A program made the translations under genes and the position numbers. Under the pieces are notes generated by a model, which saw only the letters and a list, made by a program, of their open reading frames with translations, made no database searches and was not told where the DNA came from. Positions 7,755-18,058 of a DNA stretch of 64,000 nt are shown in pieces (position 1 is the first letter of the stretch; the number at the start of each line of letters is the position of its first letter). Origin of the DNA: an uncultured Bacteroidota bacterium (lineage in GTDB: Bacteria; Bacteroidota; Bacteroidia; 2-12-FULL-35-15); assembly GCA_903926385.1 (NCBI GenBank), contig CAIYIS010000061.1:1-64000 (forward strand), written 5' to 3'.

Positions 7755-10700
7755 TTACTTTATAATCAGTTTTTTGCTGAAAATATTGTTATCAGATGTA
7801 GCTGTGATAAGATACATGCCTTGAGATAATCTTCCAGAAGGATCAAGCGCGAAAATGTTTTCTCCAGTTTGTTCAGTAATAAGTATCTTAGAATATGCTT
7901 CGCGTCCTGTTACATCATAAACAACTACAAGTACTTCTTTCCCTTTATCAGTATTAATAGCAAAGTTAATCGCATTTCCTGCGCCTGGGTTAGGATATAC
8001 ATTCAAAGTAAAAATGGAAGGAACACTATTATCAAAATTAACTTTCCGTAAATCTGAATATTTGTAATCTCCATTAAAGTCAGTTTGTTTTAAACGATAG
8101 TAAGAAACACCTGAATAAGGAGAATTGTCGATTGCTGAGTAGTCTTTAACTGTGTTAGAATTACCGGCACCGTTTACTTTAGCAACAAATTCGAAAGTAT
8201 TACCATCTCTTGTTTTTTCAATAATGAAATAATCATTGTTGGTTTCGGTAGCTGTTGCCCAATCCAAACAAACGTGACTTTGGCATGGTGTTGCATTAAA
8301 ACTTAACAGCTCAATAGGTAAAGGATTCCATCCAGTTAACAAACTGCCTAATGTAAATCGACTAAATGATGTAAATGCTGTTGGGGCAGATGTGGATGTT
8401 ACTGTTCCTGTTAAATTAGCTCCCGCAGCGTATGCAGGTGCTCCTGCTCCTCCTATATCTACCCATGCTGCGCCACCATTAACATTTTTACAAATGGTTA
8501 ACTTAGATCCGTCTTTAACAAAATCATTTGTTCCAAAGTACAACTGAATAGTTTGATTTCCACTCACTGAAGTGCTAGATTCGGTGGAAGGGTATGAGGT
8601 GAATCTCTTTATGTCCCAATAATGAACTTGTGAAACGGTGTCCACTGTTGCAGGATATGTCCAGCCTAATGCCGCTGCGTCTGCATCAAAAACTTCTCCA
8701 TTAAAAGTAATTGTTGTTGCAACAGAATTCTTAGCAGTTAGTACTGCAGGACGCCAATCTATTCCTTTTCCGATAGGAAAGGTTAGCGTTCGCGAAGTAC
8801 CGCTAACTGCCATATCATAATTCATTGGTCCGTTAACAAAACTATTGGCGCTACCTACATTTGTAGTTGAATTATTAAGCAACCATAAAATATTCGTAGC
8901 ATCAGTATTCAAATAGCCATTGGTCATTGTTAATGAATGAGAAGCGTACATTGGTTTCGAGAGAGTTACAGTTGCAGATGTTTGAGGAGATGTGGTATTA
9001 TTAACTTCCGCGTCATAGAAAGTCGTTGAAAATGCACCACCGAAATTTTGAGAAGAAGTCCCATTAAAAGTAACCTTTCTGCTGCCTGCAACTAATGCGG
9101 CTGCAGAACTATTGTTCGTCCAATTACCTCCCACCGTAATGTCACGCGCATTTGTACCTTGGTCCAAAACGCCATTAGTAATCAAAATATTGTTGGAAAT
9201 AGTGGTGTTGTAAGACCAAAATTGTGCTACTGTGTTTGAGTTTACGACTTCAAGATTATAAATTGGTCTGTTTGTTTCGATATGCATTGTACCCAAAGTC
9301 CCTGCTGGAGTTGAAGCATCACCGATTTGAAGTGTACCTCCCAAAAAACCAACACCTGATGTACCGACATTATGATAACCTAGATTTGAAGTGGCACCTG
9401 AACCTCCTGCCCGTTCGATGATGATTCTTCCGCCAGTCATAGAAAAAGAGCAAATCGCATTGTCCATGTTAAATGGGTCCTTATCTGCAGGTGAAGAATT
9501 ACCCACTACGCCAACAGTGAGGACTCCTCCGGTCATTGCATAAGCCCAGCCGTTAGTATTAAACGAAATCCTACCTGCAATGTTCATAGCACCACCATTT
9601 ATTCTTATAATTGCTGTACCAAGAGGGTCGGGAGCTATTCGGTCGTCAATCGCTGTTCCAACATTAATTGCTCCCATATCAAGTTGAATGATTCCTTGTA
9701 TGCCCCAATCAAAAGATGCCGTACTGTTCAAAGTACCTCCCCTGCACCATAATTTGGCGGGTGTCGGAATTACAGTTGGAGTACCAGCTAAAACAAATGG
9801 TACTAATGTAGATGCAGAGGAAATCTCAAATGTTCCTCTAGTTAAGGTTAATCCTCCGTCCAACATGGTGATCAAACTTTGAACATCAAGAACGTTTGCC
9901 GTGTCACTTACAGTTCCAGTGGTTCCCTTATTTATAGTTATTCCTCCCCAAAATGCTGTTGTAACAGCAGAACCTGATATGCTATTTGATGTAGCTCCTG
10001 TAAACGTAACCATACCAGTACCGATAGAAAAAGTACCATTATTAACCATGTCGCCATTAATATTTATAGCTTCATTTGCGGTATTTGTTAATGTTCCATT
10101 GAGTATTAGACTTCCAAATGTTTTGGTGCCCGTTGTACTTGAAAGGTTAAGTGTGCCAGTCGACACCGTTGCACTTCCAGTAACGGCAATGGTTAAAGCT
10201 CCAATTGACGAGGTTCCAGTTGATGTGAAGGTGTTGTTTACGGTTACTGTTTCATTTGCTGTTGCAGATAATGTGCCTCCATTCATAACAAGAAAGCCAA
10301 AGGTTTTAGTTCCGGTGGAACTAGTGATATTCATCGTACCGAAAATTGTAACAATATTGGTTACATTAAGTGTAAAAGCACCAACTGTCAATGTGCCAGT
10401 TGTAATAGTAAGATTATTATTGACTGTCGTACTTACCCCCAATGTAACTGTTCCAAGTGCTCCTGGATTTAAAACAAGATTATTGAATGTGGTGTAGGCT
10501 ACTGGTAATGTTAAAGTGGACTGAACTTCTACTGTTCCTGTACCAGGAGTATAAGCACAATTTGTTGTCACCCATGTTCCTCTTACGACTAGTGTTCCTC
10601 CATTAGTCATGTTTAGAGAACTTCCAGCAAAACTAGCGAGCACATTTGTTACACTTAATGTATTTGTTGAACCAACAGGATAAATAATAGAACCTGCTAA

Positions 10701-10979
10701 AGTATTTCCAATTTTTAATGTCCCGTAAGCTAAATTTAAAGCTGCATTGTCGTAAGTACAGGCACCATTTATTTGCAGGTTGTCGCCTAAAGAAGGAAGT
10801 ATTCCTAAGTCCCATTTTGACGGGTCACTGAAATTGCCCGGACCTGTAAAGGTTTTGTTAGCTGCGAAGGAAGATGAACAGAGAAATAAATATAAAGAAA
10901 TGAAAATGAGAAATTCAAGGGTGAAATCAAAACACCTTCTAAAAAAAAATAATGTTGAACGATTGTACGTTTGTTGCAT
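7755..10979 (-). CDS. Large secreted beta-rich protein with T9SS sorting domain
   Basis: A 1074-residue secreted protein. Residues 1-40 are an unusually long signal peptide ending SSSFAAN. From about 45 to 700 the sequence is a low-complexity Thr/Ser/Asn/Gly beta-repeat with recurring pieces such as GTKTFGSLILNG and TANETVTVNN, as in autotransporter or beta-helix passengers. A cysteine-poor region follows, then a beta-sandwich segment near 900-990 (LLSFNATPCQSHVCLDWATATE). The C-terminus from about 993 is a T9SS type A sorting domain (LNVYPNPGAG to FSKKLIIK). It is probably exported by T9SS and anchored on or released from the cell surface; adhesion is a guess. Confidence 0.85.
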   Translation of the reverse strand: MQQTYNRSTLFFFRRCFDFTLEFLIFISLYLFLCSSSFAANKTFTGPGNFSDPSKWDLGILPSLGDNLQINGACTYDNAALNLAYGTLKIGNTLAGSIIYPVGSTNTLSVTNVLASFAGSSLNMTNGGTLVVRGTWVTTNCAYTPGTGTVEVQSTLTLPVAYTTFNNLVLNPGALGTVTLGVSTTVNNNLTITTGTLTVGAFTLNVTNIVTIFGTMNITSSTGTKTFGFLVMNGGTLSATANETVTVNNTFTSTGTSSIGALTIAVTGSATVSTGTLNLSSTTGTKTFGSLILNGTLTNTANEAININGDMVNNGTFSIGTGMVTFTGATSNSISGSAVTTAFWGGITINKGTTGTVSDTANVLDVQSLITMLDGGLTLTRGTFEISSASTLVPFVLAGTPTVIPTPAKLWCRGGTLNSTASFDWGIQGIIQLDMGAINVGTAIDDRIAPDPLGTAIIRINGGAMNIAGRISFNTNGWAYAMTGGVLTVGVVGNSSPADKDPFNMDNAICSFSMTGGRIIIERAGGSGATSNLGYHNVGTSGVGFLGGTLQIGDASTPAGTLGTMHIETNRPIYNLEVVNSNTVAQFWSYNTTISNNILITNGVLDQGTNARDITVGGNWTNNSSAAALVAGSRKVTFNGTSSQNFGGAFSTTFYDAEVNNTTSPQTSATVTLSKPMYASHSLTMTNGYLNTDATNILWLLNNSTTNVGSANSFVNGPMNYDMAVSGTSRTLTFPIGKGIDWRPAVLTAKNSVATTITFNGEVFDADAAALGWTYPATVDTVSQVHYWDIKRFTSYPSTESSTSVSGNQTIQLYFGTNDFVKDGSKLTICKNVNGGAAWVDIGGAGAPAYAAGANLTGTVTSTSAPTAFTSFSRFTLGSLLTGWNPLPIELLSFNATPCQSHVCLDWATATETNNDYFIIEKTRDGNTFEFVAKVNGAGNSNTVKDYSAIDNSPYSGVSYYRLKQTDFNGDYKYSDLRKVNFDNSVPSIFTLNVYPNPGAGNAINFAINTDKGKEVLVVVYDVTGREAYSKILITEQTGENIFALDPSGRLSQGMYLITATSDNNIFSKKLIIK

Positions 10980-11381
10980 CTTAATTTAAATAAAATTTTA
11001 ACAGACTAGAAAGTACCTTTTACGGTTACTGTATTCTTATAATTCGGACAAAATTAATAAGAAAAATGATATTTTGCATGCATTAAGCCGATAAAAATAG
11101 ATATAGGGCGATTTAAACGTATAATAGGGCGATTAAGAAATGATTAAAATGCTGTTTTGACAATCGGAAAATCAATTCAAGTGACTGTTTAATATGAGAA
11201 TGTAAAAAGAAAGGTTGTTGTATTCTGTTTTTTAGAGAAAATCTGCCTCTAGAAATTTGAGATTAGGTTAAAAATACAAATAGGGCAAACAGAACCTTGC
11301 ATATCAATGATAGGCTGATAATAAATATAAGAAGGAAAAGATGAAGTAATTCTAATTAAAAAAACGCGAAGATTTCATTAT
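10980..11381. other. Intergenic region without a gene
   Basis: 402 AT-rich bases upstream of the 1074-residue gene. The only structure noticed is a direct repeat of ATAGGGCGATT at about 11103-11113 and 11124-11134. No hairpin-T-tract terminator is clear. Confidence 0.4.
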
Positions 11382-12953
11382 TTACCCTGTATATTCTCCA
11401 AACACATCACGCATTACATTGGCAATTTCACCAAGGGTTGCATAGTTTTCAGCGGCTTCAAGAATAGTAGGCATCAAATTTATGTTTGCACGAGCATTAC
11501 TGTCCAATGTTCTTAATATTGTCTTCACCTTTGTATTGTTGCGCTCTGCTTTTACTTTATTTATTTTGTCAATTTGAAGTTGACGGATGGAATCATCAAT
11601 TGAAAAAACGTCTTGCAACGGTTTTTCCTCCGCAGTAAATTTGTTTACTCCAACAATAATTTTTTCTCCCTTTTGGATATCATTTTGATATTTGTAAGCA
11701 GAAGCGGCAATTTCGTTTTGCATATAACCTTGCTCAATAGCAGCAACAGAACCACCCATTGCATCTATTTTATTGATATAATCCCATGCTGCAGTTTCCA
11801 CTTCGTTTGTCAGTGTTTCTACAAAATACGAACCAGCCAAGGGATCAACAGAATCAGCGGCACCACTCTCATAGGCAATAATCTGCTGTGTACGCAATGC
11901 TGTGCGGGCAGCTTCTTCTGTAGGAAGAGCAATTGCTTCATCGTATCCGTTTGTATGTAAACTTTGAGTGCCACCAAGAACTGCTGATAAAGCTTGTATG
12001 GTTACACGAGGAATATTATTCTGTGGTTGCTGAGCAGTTAATGTAGAACCTCCTGTTTGTGTATGGAATCTCAACATTTGTGCTCTTGGGTCTGTGGCTC
12101 CAAGCTCTTTTGTTATTTTAGCCCACATACGTCTGGCTGCTCTGAATTTGGCCACTTCTTCAAATAAATTATTATGAGCATTGAAGAAAAAAGATAAACG
12201 TTTTGCAAATACATTTATGTCTAACCCTTTTTCAATGGCGGCTTTCAGATATGCTTTTCCGTTGGCGAGTGTAAAGGCCAGCTCCTGAACAGCTGTTGAG
12301 CCGGCTTCACGGATATGATAACCTGAAATAGAAATGGTATTCCATTTCGGAACTTCTTTGCTGCAGTATTCGAATATGTCTGTAATAAGACGCATGCTTG
12401 GTTTTGGTGGATAAATATAAGTGCCCCGAGCAGCATATTCTTTTAATATATCATTTTGTATTGTTCCCGAAATCTTTTTTAAATCAGCTCCCTGCTTTTT
12501 TGCTAGTGCTACATACATTGCCAAAAGGCTCGATGCAGTTGAATTGATTGTCATGGAAGTGGTGATGTTTTCGAGTTGAATTCCATGGAACAAAATTTCC
12601 ATATCTCTCAAAGAATCTATTGCCACACCTGCTTTTCCTACTTCTCCATCAGCAAAATCGTGGTCGGAGTCGTATCCTATTTGAGTCGGTAAATCAAAGG
12701 CAACAGATAAACCGGTTGTTCCATTTTTCAATAAATAATGATATCGTTTATTCGACTCTTCTGCTGTAGAAAATCCTGCATATTGACGCATAGTCCAGAA
12801 TTTACTTCTGTACATCGTTTCCTGCACTCCGCGAGTAAATGGAAATTGCCCGGGTTCTTCGGCAGCTACATCGAGTTTTGGATAAACTCTTCTAATTTCA
12901 ATATTCGAATCTGTTAAAAATTTCTCTTTGCGTTCTTGTTCTTTCATTGCCAT
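11382..12953 (-). CDS. Methylmalonyl-CoA mutase large subunit, catalytic domain only
   Basis: A 523-residue acyl-CoA mutase TIM-barrel subunit, which interconverts (R)-methylmalonyl-CoA and succinyl-CoA with adenosylcobalamin. The substrate-specificity residues are the methylmalonyl type: Y58 in [13 protein letters not shown] and R176 in [13 protein letters not shown], where isobutyryl-CoA mutases have Phe and Gln. It ends before any cobalamin-binding domain (no DxHxxG), so it needs a separate small subunit, which is not in this window. ATG starts at 12953 or 12947 are both possible. The small membrane-anchored gene 13022-13540 lies directly upstream. Confidence 0.9.
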   Translation of the reverse strand: MAMKEQERKEKFLTDSNIEIRRVYPKLDVAAEEPGQFPFTRGVQETMYRSKFWTMRQYAGFSTAEESNKRYHYLLKNGTTGLSVAFDLPTQIGYDSDHDFADGEVGKAGVAIDSLRDMEILFHGIQLENITTSMTINSTASSLLAMYVALAKKQGADLKKISGTIQNDILKEYAARGTYIYPPKPSMRLITDIFEYCSKEVPKWNTISISGYHIREAGSTAVQELAFTLANGKAYLKAAIEKGLDINVFAKRLSFFFNAHNNLFEEVAKFRAARRMWAKITKELGATDPRAQMLRFHTQTGGSTLTAQQPQNNIPRVTIQALSAVLGGTQSLHTNGYDEAIALPTEEAARTALRTQQIIAYESGAADSVDPLAGSYFVETLTNEVETAAWDYINKIDAMGGSVAAIEQGYMQNEIAASAYKYQNDIQKGEKIIVGVNKFTAEEKPLQDVFSIDDSIRQLQIDKINKVKAERNNTKVKTILRTLDSNARANINLMPTILEAAENYATLGEIANVMRDVFGEYTG

Positions 12954-13021
12954 TGGTATTTGGATGAAATGAAAATTGAAAACCTCTGATGAGTGAATCT
13001 CAATTCTGCTTTCTCCTTAAA

Positions 13022-13540
13022 TTAAAATTCTTTTCCTATCTCTTTTTTAATTAAATCTACTGCTGTTTTTGTAGGTAACTCTGCCAGTTGAGAAGCTACT
13101 GCAATGACAGCTTGAGCAAGTTCCATTGCATTAGCATCTGGATTTATTCGTGAAGCAGAAACATTTATAATTTTAATAGTTTCTTCTTTAGCCTTAAGAA
13201 CAGCATCCCAGGATTTATTACTCATATATATTTGCTGAGATAAATTGTGCTCAAACTCATTCCGGATTGATTTAAGCAGTTCTCCCTGAAACGAAGCAGC
13301 ACTGCCTGTTTTCTCCACTCGCATAACTAATGAAGTAGGGTTAATTCGTTCGAGAAAGAGAACAATACGTTCGTAGGCTTGCAGTCGGATGGGGGTTATT
13401 ACCTCTTGGTTGGCAAGTTTTAAATCCACTTTCTTTTTGTTTTGTTCGTTTGTTAAGAAACTTTTTACCAAATAGTAGGTGGTCAGAAATACGATTCCGG
13501 CAGGTAAAATTAATTTTAGTAATTCGAATACTTCGTTCAT
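13022..13540 (-). CDS. Membrane-anchored helical protein, possibly DUF7935
   Basis: A 172-residue protein with one N-terminal membrane segment (about 8-28) and a long, mostly helical cytoplasmic part. Recognisable stretches are EVITPIRLQAYERIVLFLER and the C-terminal VDLIKKEIGKEF. I believe it belongs to the Bacteroidota family annotated DUF7935, from memory and not verified; no function is known. It is 68 bases upstream of the mutase gene on the same strand, so co-transcription is possible. Confidence 0.6.
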   Translation of the reverse strand: MNEVFELLKLILPAGIVFLTTYYLVKSFLTNEQNKKKVDLKLANQEVITPIRLQAYERIVLFLERINPTSLVMRVEKTGSAASFQGELLKSIRNEFEHNLSQQIYMSNKSWDAVLKAKEETIKIINVSASRINPDANAMELAQAVIAVASQLAELPTKTAVDLIKKEIGKEF

Positions 13541-13752
13541 AAGTAGATTTATAATAATGTGCTAAAGATTTCTCTCAAAAATTTAGGGTTAAATATCGCA
13601 ATTTTTTAGCAATTGGCGTATCGCTTCTTTAGGGTTAATTTTGTTAATGATTTAAAAAGGCTCTTCATAGTGATTTCGATTCATTTCGTTTTCTTTCAAA
13701 ATAAATTTGCAATGAGTGGATTCATATATTTTTTGCAACGAAACAATTCTAC

Positions 13753-13791
13753 AAAAAAGTCCTGCTTCATTTTTGCGAAGCAGGACTTTTT
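13753..13791. terminator. Bidirectional terminator after metK
   Basis: GTCCTGCTTC pairs perfectly with GAAGCAGGAC around a loop of about eight bases, with an A run before and a T run after. It lies 24 bases beyond the metK stop and can work on both strands. Confidence 0.85.
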
Positions 13792-13814
13792 AATTATAAA
13801 GGTAAAAACGCTAT

Positions 13815-15077
13815 TTATTTTATTTTAAAAGCAGCTTTCACTTTGTTTACGTAATCTAATTTTTCCCAGGTAAACAATTCTACTTTTACCACTTTCTTTT
13901 TCCCGTCAGGTGAGCAGAACGTTTTGGTAACTGTTTCGTTTTTGCGACCCATGTGTCCGTAAGCAGCAGTTTCGCTGTAAATAGGATTACGAAGTTTTAA
14001 ACGTTGCTCAATAAAGTAAGGACGCATATCGAACACTTCTTCTACTATTTTAGCAATTTGTCCATCGGTTAAATTTACTTTAGCGCTTCCGTAAGTATTT
14101 ACATAAATACCCATTGGTTTGGCAACTCCGATAGCATACGAAACCTGAACTAAAATTTCGGAACAAACTCCTGCAGCCACCATGTTTTTAGCAATGTGAC
14201 GTGTTGCATAAGCTGCCGAACGGTCAACTTTAGAAGGGTCTTTTCCGGAAAATGCTCCACCACCGTGAGCTCCTTTTCCTCCGTAAGTATCAACAATAAT
14301 TTTACGTCCGGTTAATCCGGTATCTCCGTGAGGCCCTCCGATAACAAAGTTTCCTGTTGGATTGATGTGATAAATAATTTTATCGTTAAACAATTTATGA
14401 AGCGATGTTTTCAAATGTTTTTTAACACGAGGTATTAAAATTGATTTTACATCTTTTGTAATTTGTATTTGCATTTTCTTTTGGTCGCCTTTTGTAAAAT
14501 CATCGTGTTGAGTTGAAATTACAATAGTGTCGATACGTACCGGTTGGTTGTTGTCGTTATACTCAATCGTAACCTGAGATTTTGCATCCGGGCGAAGGTA
14601 TTTCATTTGTTTACCTTCTTTGCGAATAGCAGCCAGTTCGAGTAATAATAAGTGAGCAAGATCGAGAGGCAAAGGCATGTAATTATCAGTTTCGCTGGTT
14701 GCATAACCAAACATCATTCCCTGATCGCCTGCTCCTTGTTCTTCTTTTTTCTTTTTATCTACACCTTGATTGATATCTGACGATTGTTCGTGGATAGCCG
14801 AAAGTACACCGCATGAATCGGCTTCGAACATATATTCACTTTTGGTATATCCTATTTTTTTAATCACATCACGTGCTATAGTTTGAACATCAAGATAAGC
14901 ACTCGATTTTACTTCGCCTGCTAATATTACCTGTCCGGTAGTAACCAGCGTTTCGCAAGCTACTTTCGACTGAGGGTCGAATGCTAAAAAGTTATCAATT
15001 AAAGCATCAGAAATCTGATCTGCTACTTTGTCCGGATGTCCTTCTGACACCGACTCGGAGGTGAATAAATATCCCAT
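13815..15077 (-). CDS. metK: S-adenosylmethionine synthetase
   Basis: MetK makes S-adenosylmethionine from methionine and ATP. All signature segments are present: [16 protein letters not shown] near the N-terminus, the hexapeptide-type [12 protein letters not shown], and [19 protein letters not shown]. At 420 residues it is longer than the about 384 of E. coli; the extra is mainly basic insertions, for example around [23 protein letters not shown] element lies 52 bases upstream. The 65-base gap to the next gene is too short for a SAM riboswitch. A strong terminator follows. Confidence 0.97.
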   Translation of the reverse strand: MGYLFTSESVSEGHPDKVADQISDALIDNFLAFDPQSKVACETLVTTGQVILAGEVKSSAYLDVQTIARDVIKKIGYTKSEYMFEADSCGVLSAIHEQSSDINQGVDKKKKEEQGAGDQGMMFGYATSETDNYMPLPLDLAHLLLLELAAIRKEGKQMKYLRPDAKSQVTIEYNDNNQPVRIDTIVISTQHDDFTKGDQKKMQIQITKDVKSILIPRVKKHLKTSLHKLFNDKIIYHINPTGNFVIGGPHGDTGLTGRKIIVDTYGGKGAHGGGAFSGKDPSKVDRSAAYATRHIAKNMVAAGVCSEILVQVSYAIGVAKPMGIYVNTYGSAKVNLTDGQIAKIVEEVFDMRPYFIEQRLKLRNPIYSETAAYGHMGRKNETVTKTFCSPDGKKKVVKVELFTWEKLDYVNKVKAAFKIK

Positions 15078-15128
15078 TTTTTTAAATTATATTATGAATT
15101 AAGATTTGTGAATTATATTTTAAGTTTG

Positions 15129-15136
15129 CAAAAGTA
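15129..15136 (-). promoter_or_regulatory. -7 element upstream of metK
   Basis: On the minus strand this reads TACTTTTG, matching TAnnTTTG, 52 bases before the metK ATG. The -33 region would fall in the end of the preceding gene, and no clear TTTG is seen there. Confidence 0.35.
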
Positions 15137-15142
15137 ATATTA

Positions 15143-16288
15143 TTATTTAAAAATCTCGGCCAATTTGTTTTCCAAATCTTCACCACGCAGACTTTTTGCA
15201 ATAATAATCCCATTTTTATCAATCAACACATTGGTAGGTATGCCCTGAAAGTTGTACAGTTTTACCACAGGCGATTGCCAAAACTGAAAATCGCATACAT
15301 GATTAGACCACGAAAGATTGTCTTTCTGAATAGCCGCTTTCCAGTTTTCTACTTCCTTATCAAGCGACACACTGAACACATCAAATCCTTTTGATTTGTA
15401 TTTATTATAGGCTTTAACCACATTCGGATTTTCGGCTCTGCAAGGTTTGCACCAAGATGCCCAAAAATCTACTAGCACCACTTTGCCTTTTAAAGACGAT
15501 AGAGACAAAGGTTTTCCGTCAGGGTTATTCATTGTTATTTCGGGAGCAGGCTGACCAACGGCCACTTTCTTTTCTTGCTCTGCTTGTTTACGTTGTTCGG
15601 TAAGGCCTTCGTGAAAAGATTTGATATAAGATGAGTTTGGATATTTTTTATACAACCCGTCATCCAATTTAATATACAACTGAACAAATTCTTCGCCCTG
15701 CAATTGCTGAATGGCAGCAAGCGATGCAAAAGATGTGGTATTTTTTTCTACAAACTGTTTCAAATAGGCGTTATGTTGATTTACCAAATCAGTATACGGA
15801 CGTTCGAGCACTTTACTCATCGAATCCATGCGCATTGAGTCTTTAGTAGTGCTCATAAAGAACTGAAACATTTTCTGAATCGAATCTCTCTTGCGATAAT
15901 TGTTGGCCGAAGCATTATTTACTTCCCAAAATAATTTAGAATCGGGCGAACCATCGACAGTATATGTATTTCCAAGATTGCCTGCATCACCTTTTACCGT
16001 AACTTTTTCGTCCGGATTAAAAATAAATGTGGCAAAGTTTTTTTCGCTGATTCGTAAACGATAAAAACCAATTTCTTTTATTGCGGTATTCATTTTAAAC
16101 TCTCCGCTTTCGCTTAGCACTACCGAATCGAGTTTCTTAATTCCTTCGGGCGACATTTGTTCTAAAAACAAATGCTCACCATGTGCATTCTTTAAAGAAC
16201 CTTTTAGTTCGAAACCTGCAGTGGCTGAGTTGGAATTAGAACAAGCCATTACCAGCATCATGGGTAATAATAATAGTGTGTTTTTCAT
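15143..16288 (-). CDS. TlpA-like thiol-disulfide lipoprotein with DUF4369 region
   Basis: A 381-residue periplasm-facing lipoprotein. The signal peptide ends in the lipobox VMAC with C16. Residues about 24-130 fit the DUF4369 beta domain often found before Bacteroidota TlpA domains, then a helical linker. The thioredoxin fold begins near 243 (GQPAPEITMNNPDG) and has the redox pair C280 and C283 in FWASWCKPC, followed by the cis-Pro segment FQGIPTNVLID. It likely reduces disulfides or cytochrome c apoproteins outside the cytoplasm. The exact partner is unknown. Confidence 0.88.
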   Translation of the reverse strand: MKNTLLLLPMMLVMACSNSNSATAGFELKGSLKNAHGEHLFLEQMSPEGIKKLDSVVLSESGEFKMNTAIKEIGFYRLRISEKNFATFIFNPDEKVTVKGDAGNLGNTYTVDGSPDSKLFWEVNNASANNYRKRDSIQKMFQFFMSTTKDSMRMDSMSKVLERPYTDLVNQHNAYLKQFVEKNTTSFASLAAIQQLQGEEFVQLYIKLDDGLYKKYPNSSYIKSFHEGLTEQRKQAEQEKKVAVGQPAPEITMNNPDGKPLSLSSLKGKVVLVDFWASWCKPCRAENPNVVKAYNKYKSKGFDVFSVSLDKEVENWKAAIQKDNLSWSNHVCDFQFWQSPVVKLYNFQGIPTNVLIDKNGIIIAKSLRGEDLENKLAEIFK

Positions 16289-16296
16289 AATAAGTT

Positions 16297-16332
16297 CTTC
16301 TCTTTATCTCTCCCCTTAGGGCGAGGTGTAAC
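16297..16332. repeat. Degenerate REP-like palindrome
   Basis: CTCTTTATCTCTCCCC then TTAGGGCGAGGTG resembles a decayed copy of the CCCCTCTCC/GGAGAGGGG palindrome found at 18981-19020 and 27180-27216. The match is weak. Confidence 0.3.
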
Positions 16333-16443
16333 GTAATTTTTAGGGTTAATTATATATTTATTTTTCTGCTTTTTTTAAACTTTATTCTCTTTACTTGCCT
16401 TCTGTTCTACCTTTATTTGCGGGAGAATAAAGAAGGGAAACAG

Positions 16444-17892
16444 TTACTTTTCCAATTCTTGTTTCACCAGTTCTGTTGTCACTTTCGGGTCGGCTTTTCC
16501 TTTCGATAGTTTCATCACTTCGCCCATAAACAAACCCAGTAACGAAGCTTTTCCATTTTTATATTCTATCACTTTGTCCGGATATTTAGCAATGGCTTGT
16601 TTTACATATTCGGTCAAAGCACCGGTGTCGCTTTCCTGAATCCAATTGTTATCGGCAGCTATCTGAGAGGCTGATTTATTGGGCTCTTCCAGCATTTTTG
16701 GAAATATTTTTTGAACCGCAATGGTATGACTTACTTTGCCTGTGTCAATAAAATCGACTAGTTCGGCTATACGAGCCGGAGTAATTTTAAAGTCGCTGAT
16801 GTGAAGAGCCGATTCGTTGAGAAACGATTTTATCTGCACAGTAAGCCAGTTTGATGCCGATTTTACATTTTTAGTTTTAGCAATTATCTCTTCAAAATAC
16901 AATGCTATTTCTTTGGAATCGGTGAGCACTCCTGCATCATAAGCCGAAAGCCCAAGCGACAAATATTTTTTATACAAATCATTTGGCAAAGGAGGTAAAG
17001 CCGCTTTAACCTTTGCAATGTATTCTTCCGAAACAATAACAGGTTGCAAGTCGGGCTCGGGGAAATAGCGATAATCATTGGCCATTTCTTTGCTTCGCAA
17101 AATAAAAGTGGTGCCCGCCACCGCATCAAAACTACGGGTGTCTTGCTGTATCACTTCTCCGTTTTCTATCGCTTCTATTTGTCTTTTTATTTCGTATTCA
17201 ATAGCACGCTGAACGTTGCGAATGGAGTTCATGTTTTTTACTTCATTGCGTTGTCCGAATGTTTTCGAGCCTTTCAGCATCACCGATATATTAGCATCGC
17301 AGCGCAAACTACCTTCTTCCATGTTTCCATCGCAGATATTCAAATATCGCACCAGCTTTCTGATTTCGGTTAAATACTGATATGCCTCATCTCCATTCTT
17401 AATTTCGGGTTCGCTAACTATCTCCACAAGGGGCACACCCGCTCTGTTCAAATCGATGAGTGTATCGAAGGGATCGATGTCGTGAATGCTTTTTCCGGCA
17501 TCTTCCTCCATGTGAATTCGGGTAATGTTTATGTTTTTATCTGTTCCGTCACTCAGTTTAATAGTAATGTAACCGCCCGTACAGATAGGGGTTTTGTCTT
17601 GAGTAACCTGATATCCTTTTGGCAAATCGGCATAAAAGTAATTCTTACGGGCATACTCGTTTACCTCTCTGATATTGCTTTTGCAGGCAAGCCCAAGCTT
17701 CACCGCATATTCAATTGCTCGCTTATTCGATTTGGGCAATGTGCCCGGATGGCCAAGCGACACAGGACTTACATTAGTATTGGGCAACACACCAAACTCC
17801 GCTGAATCGCTGGAATAGGCTTTGGTGTTGGTTGATAACTGTGCGTGAACTTCGAGACCTATTACGGCTTCGTACTTATCGTAGATGCTCAT
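16444..17892 (-). CDS. gatB: Asp/Glu-tRNA amidotransferase subunit B
   Basis: GatB is the kinase/tRNA-binding subunit of the GatCAB complex, which converts misacylated Glu-tRNA(Gln) and Asp-tRNA(Asn) to the amide forms. It opens YEAVIGLEVHAQL and contains LGHPGTLP, HMEEDAGKS, DLNRAGVPLVEIVSEP, EGSLRCDANIS and NDYRYFPEPDL. The C-terminal part (about 330-482) is the YqeY-like tail domain. At 482 residues it is full length. GatA and GatC are not nearby. It reads toward the TlpA-like gene with a 155-base gap. Confidence 0.97.
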   Translation of the reverse strand: MSIYDKYEAVIGLEVHAQLSTNTKAYSSDSAEFGVLPNTNVSPVSLGHPGTLPKSNKRAIEYAVKLGLACKSNIREVNEYARKNYFYADLPKGYQVTQDKTPICTGGYITIKLSDGTDKNINITRIHMEEDAGKSIHDIDPFDTLIDLNRAGVPLVEIVSEPEIKNGDEAYQYLTEIRKLVRYLNICDGNMEEGSLRCDANISVMLKGSKTFGQRNEVKNMNSIRNVQRAIEYEIKRQIEAIENGEVIQQDTRSFDAVAGTTFILRSKEMANDYRYFPEPDLQPVIVSEEYIAKVKAALPPLPNDLYKKYLSLGLSAYDAGVLTDSKEIALYFEEIIAKTKNVKSASNWLTVQIKSFLNESALHISDFKITPARIAELVDFIDTGKVSHTIAVQKIFPKMLEEPNKSASQIAADNNWIQESDTGALTEYVKQAIAKYPDKVIEYKNGKASLLGLFMGEVMKLSKGKADPKVTTELVKQELEK

Positions 17893-18058
17893 TTAATTCT
17901 GCTTCCTTTTTTTTAAGTTGCGAAAGTACAAAATTTATTGAGACAAGAACGGCCAGAAGTGATACATGTAAACCAAATGTGAATGAAGCTTAGGAAAAGG
18001 CGAAAACGAATTAAAGCCCCCGCATTCATAATTTACAACTTATAATTTATAATTCCTT

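Noticed and set aside
9901..10497. A 198-codon frame on the plus strand inside the 1074-residue gene
   Set aside because: Shadow of a repetitive Thr/Val-rich coding strand; no independent signal.
13613..13828. A 71-codon plus-strand frame
   Set aside because: It overlaps the metK terminator hairpin and the end of metK, so it is not a gene.
15078..15142. SAM riboswitch before metK
   Set aside because: Only 65 bases separate metK from the upstream gene, too short, and no conserved aptamer block is seen.
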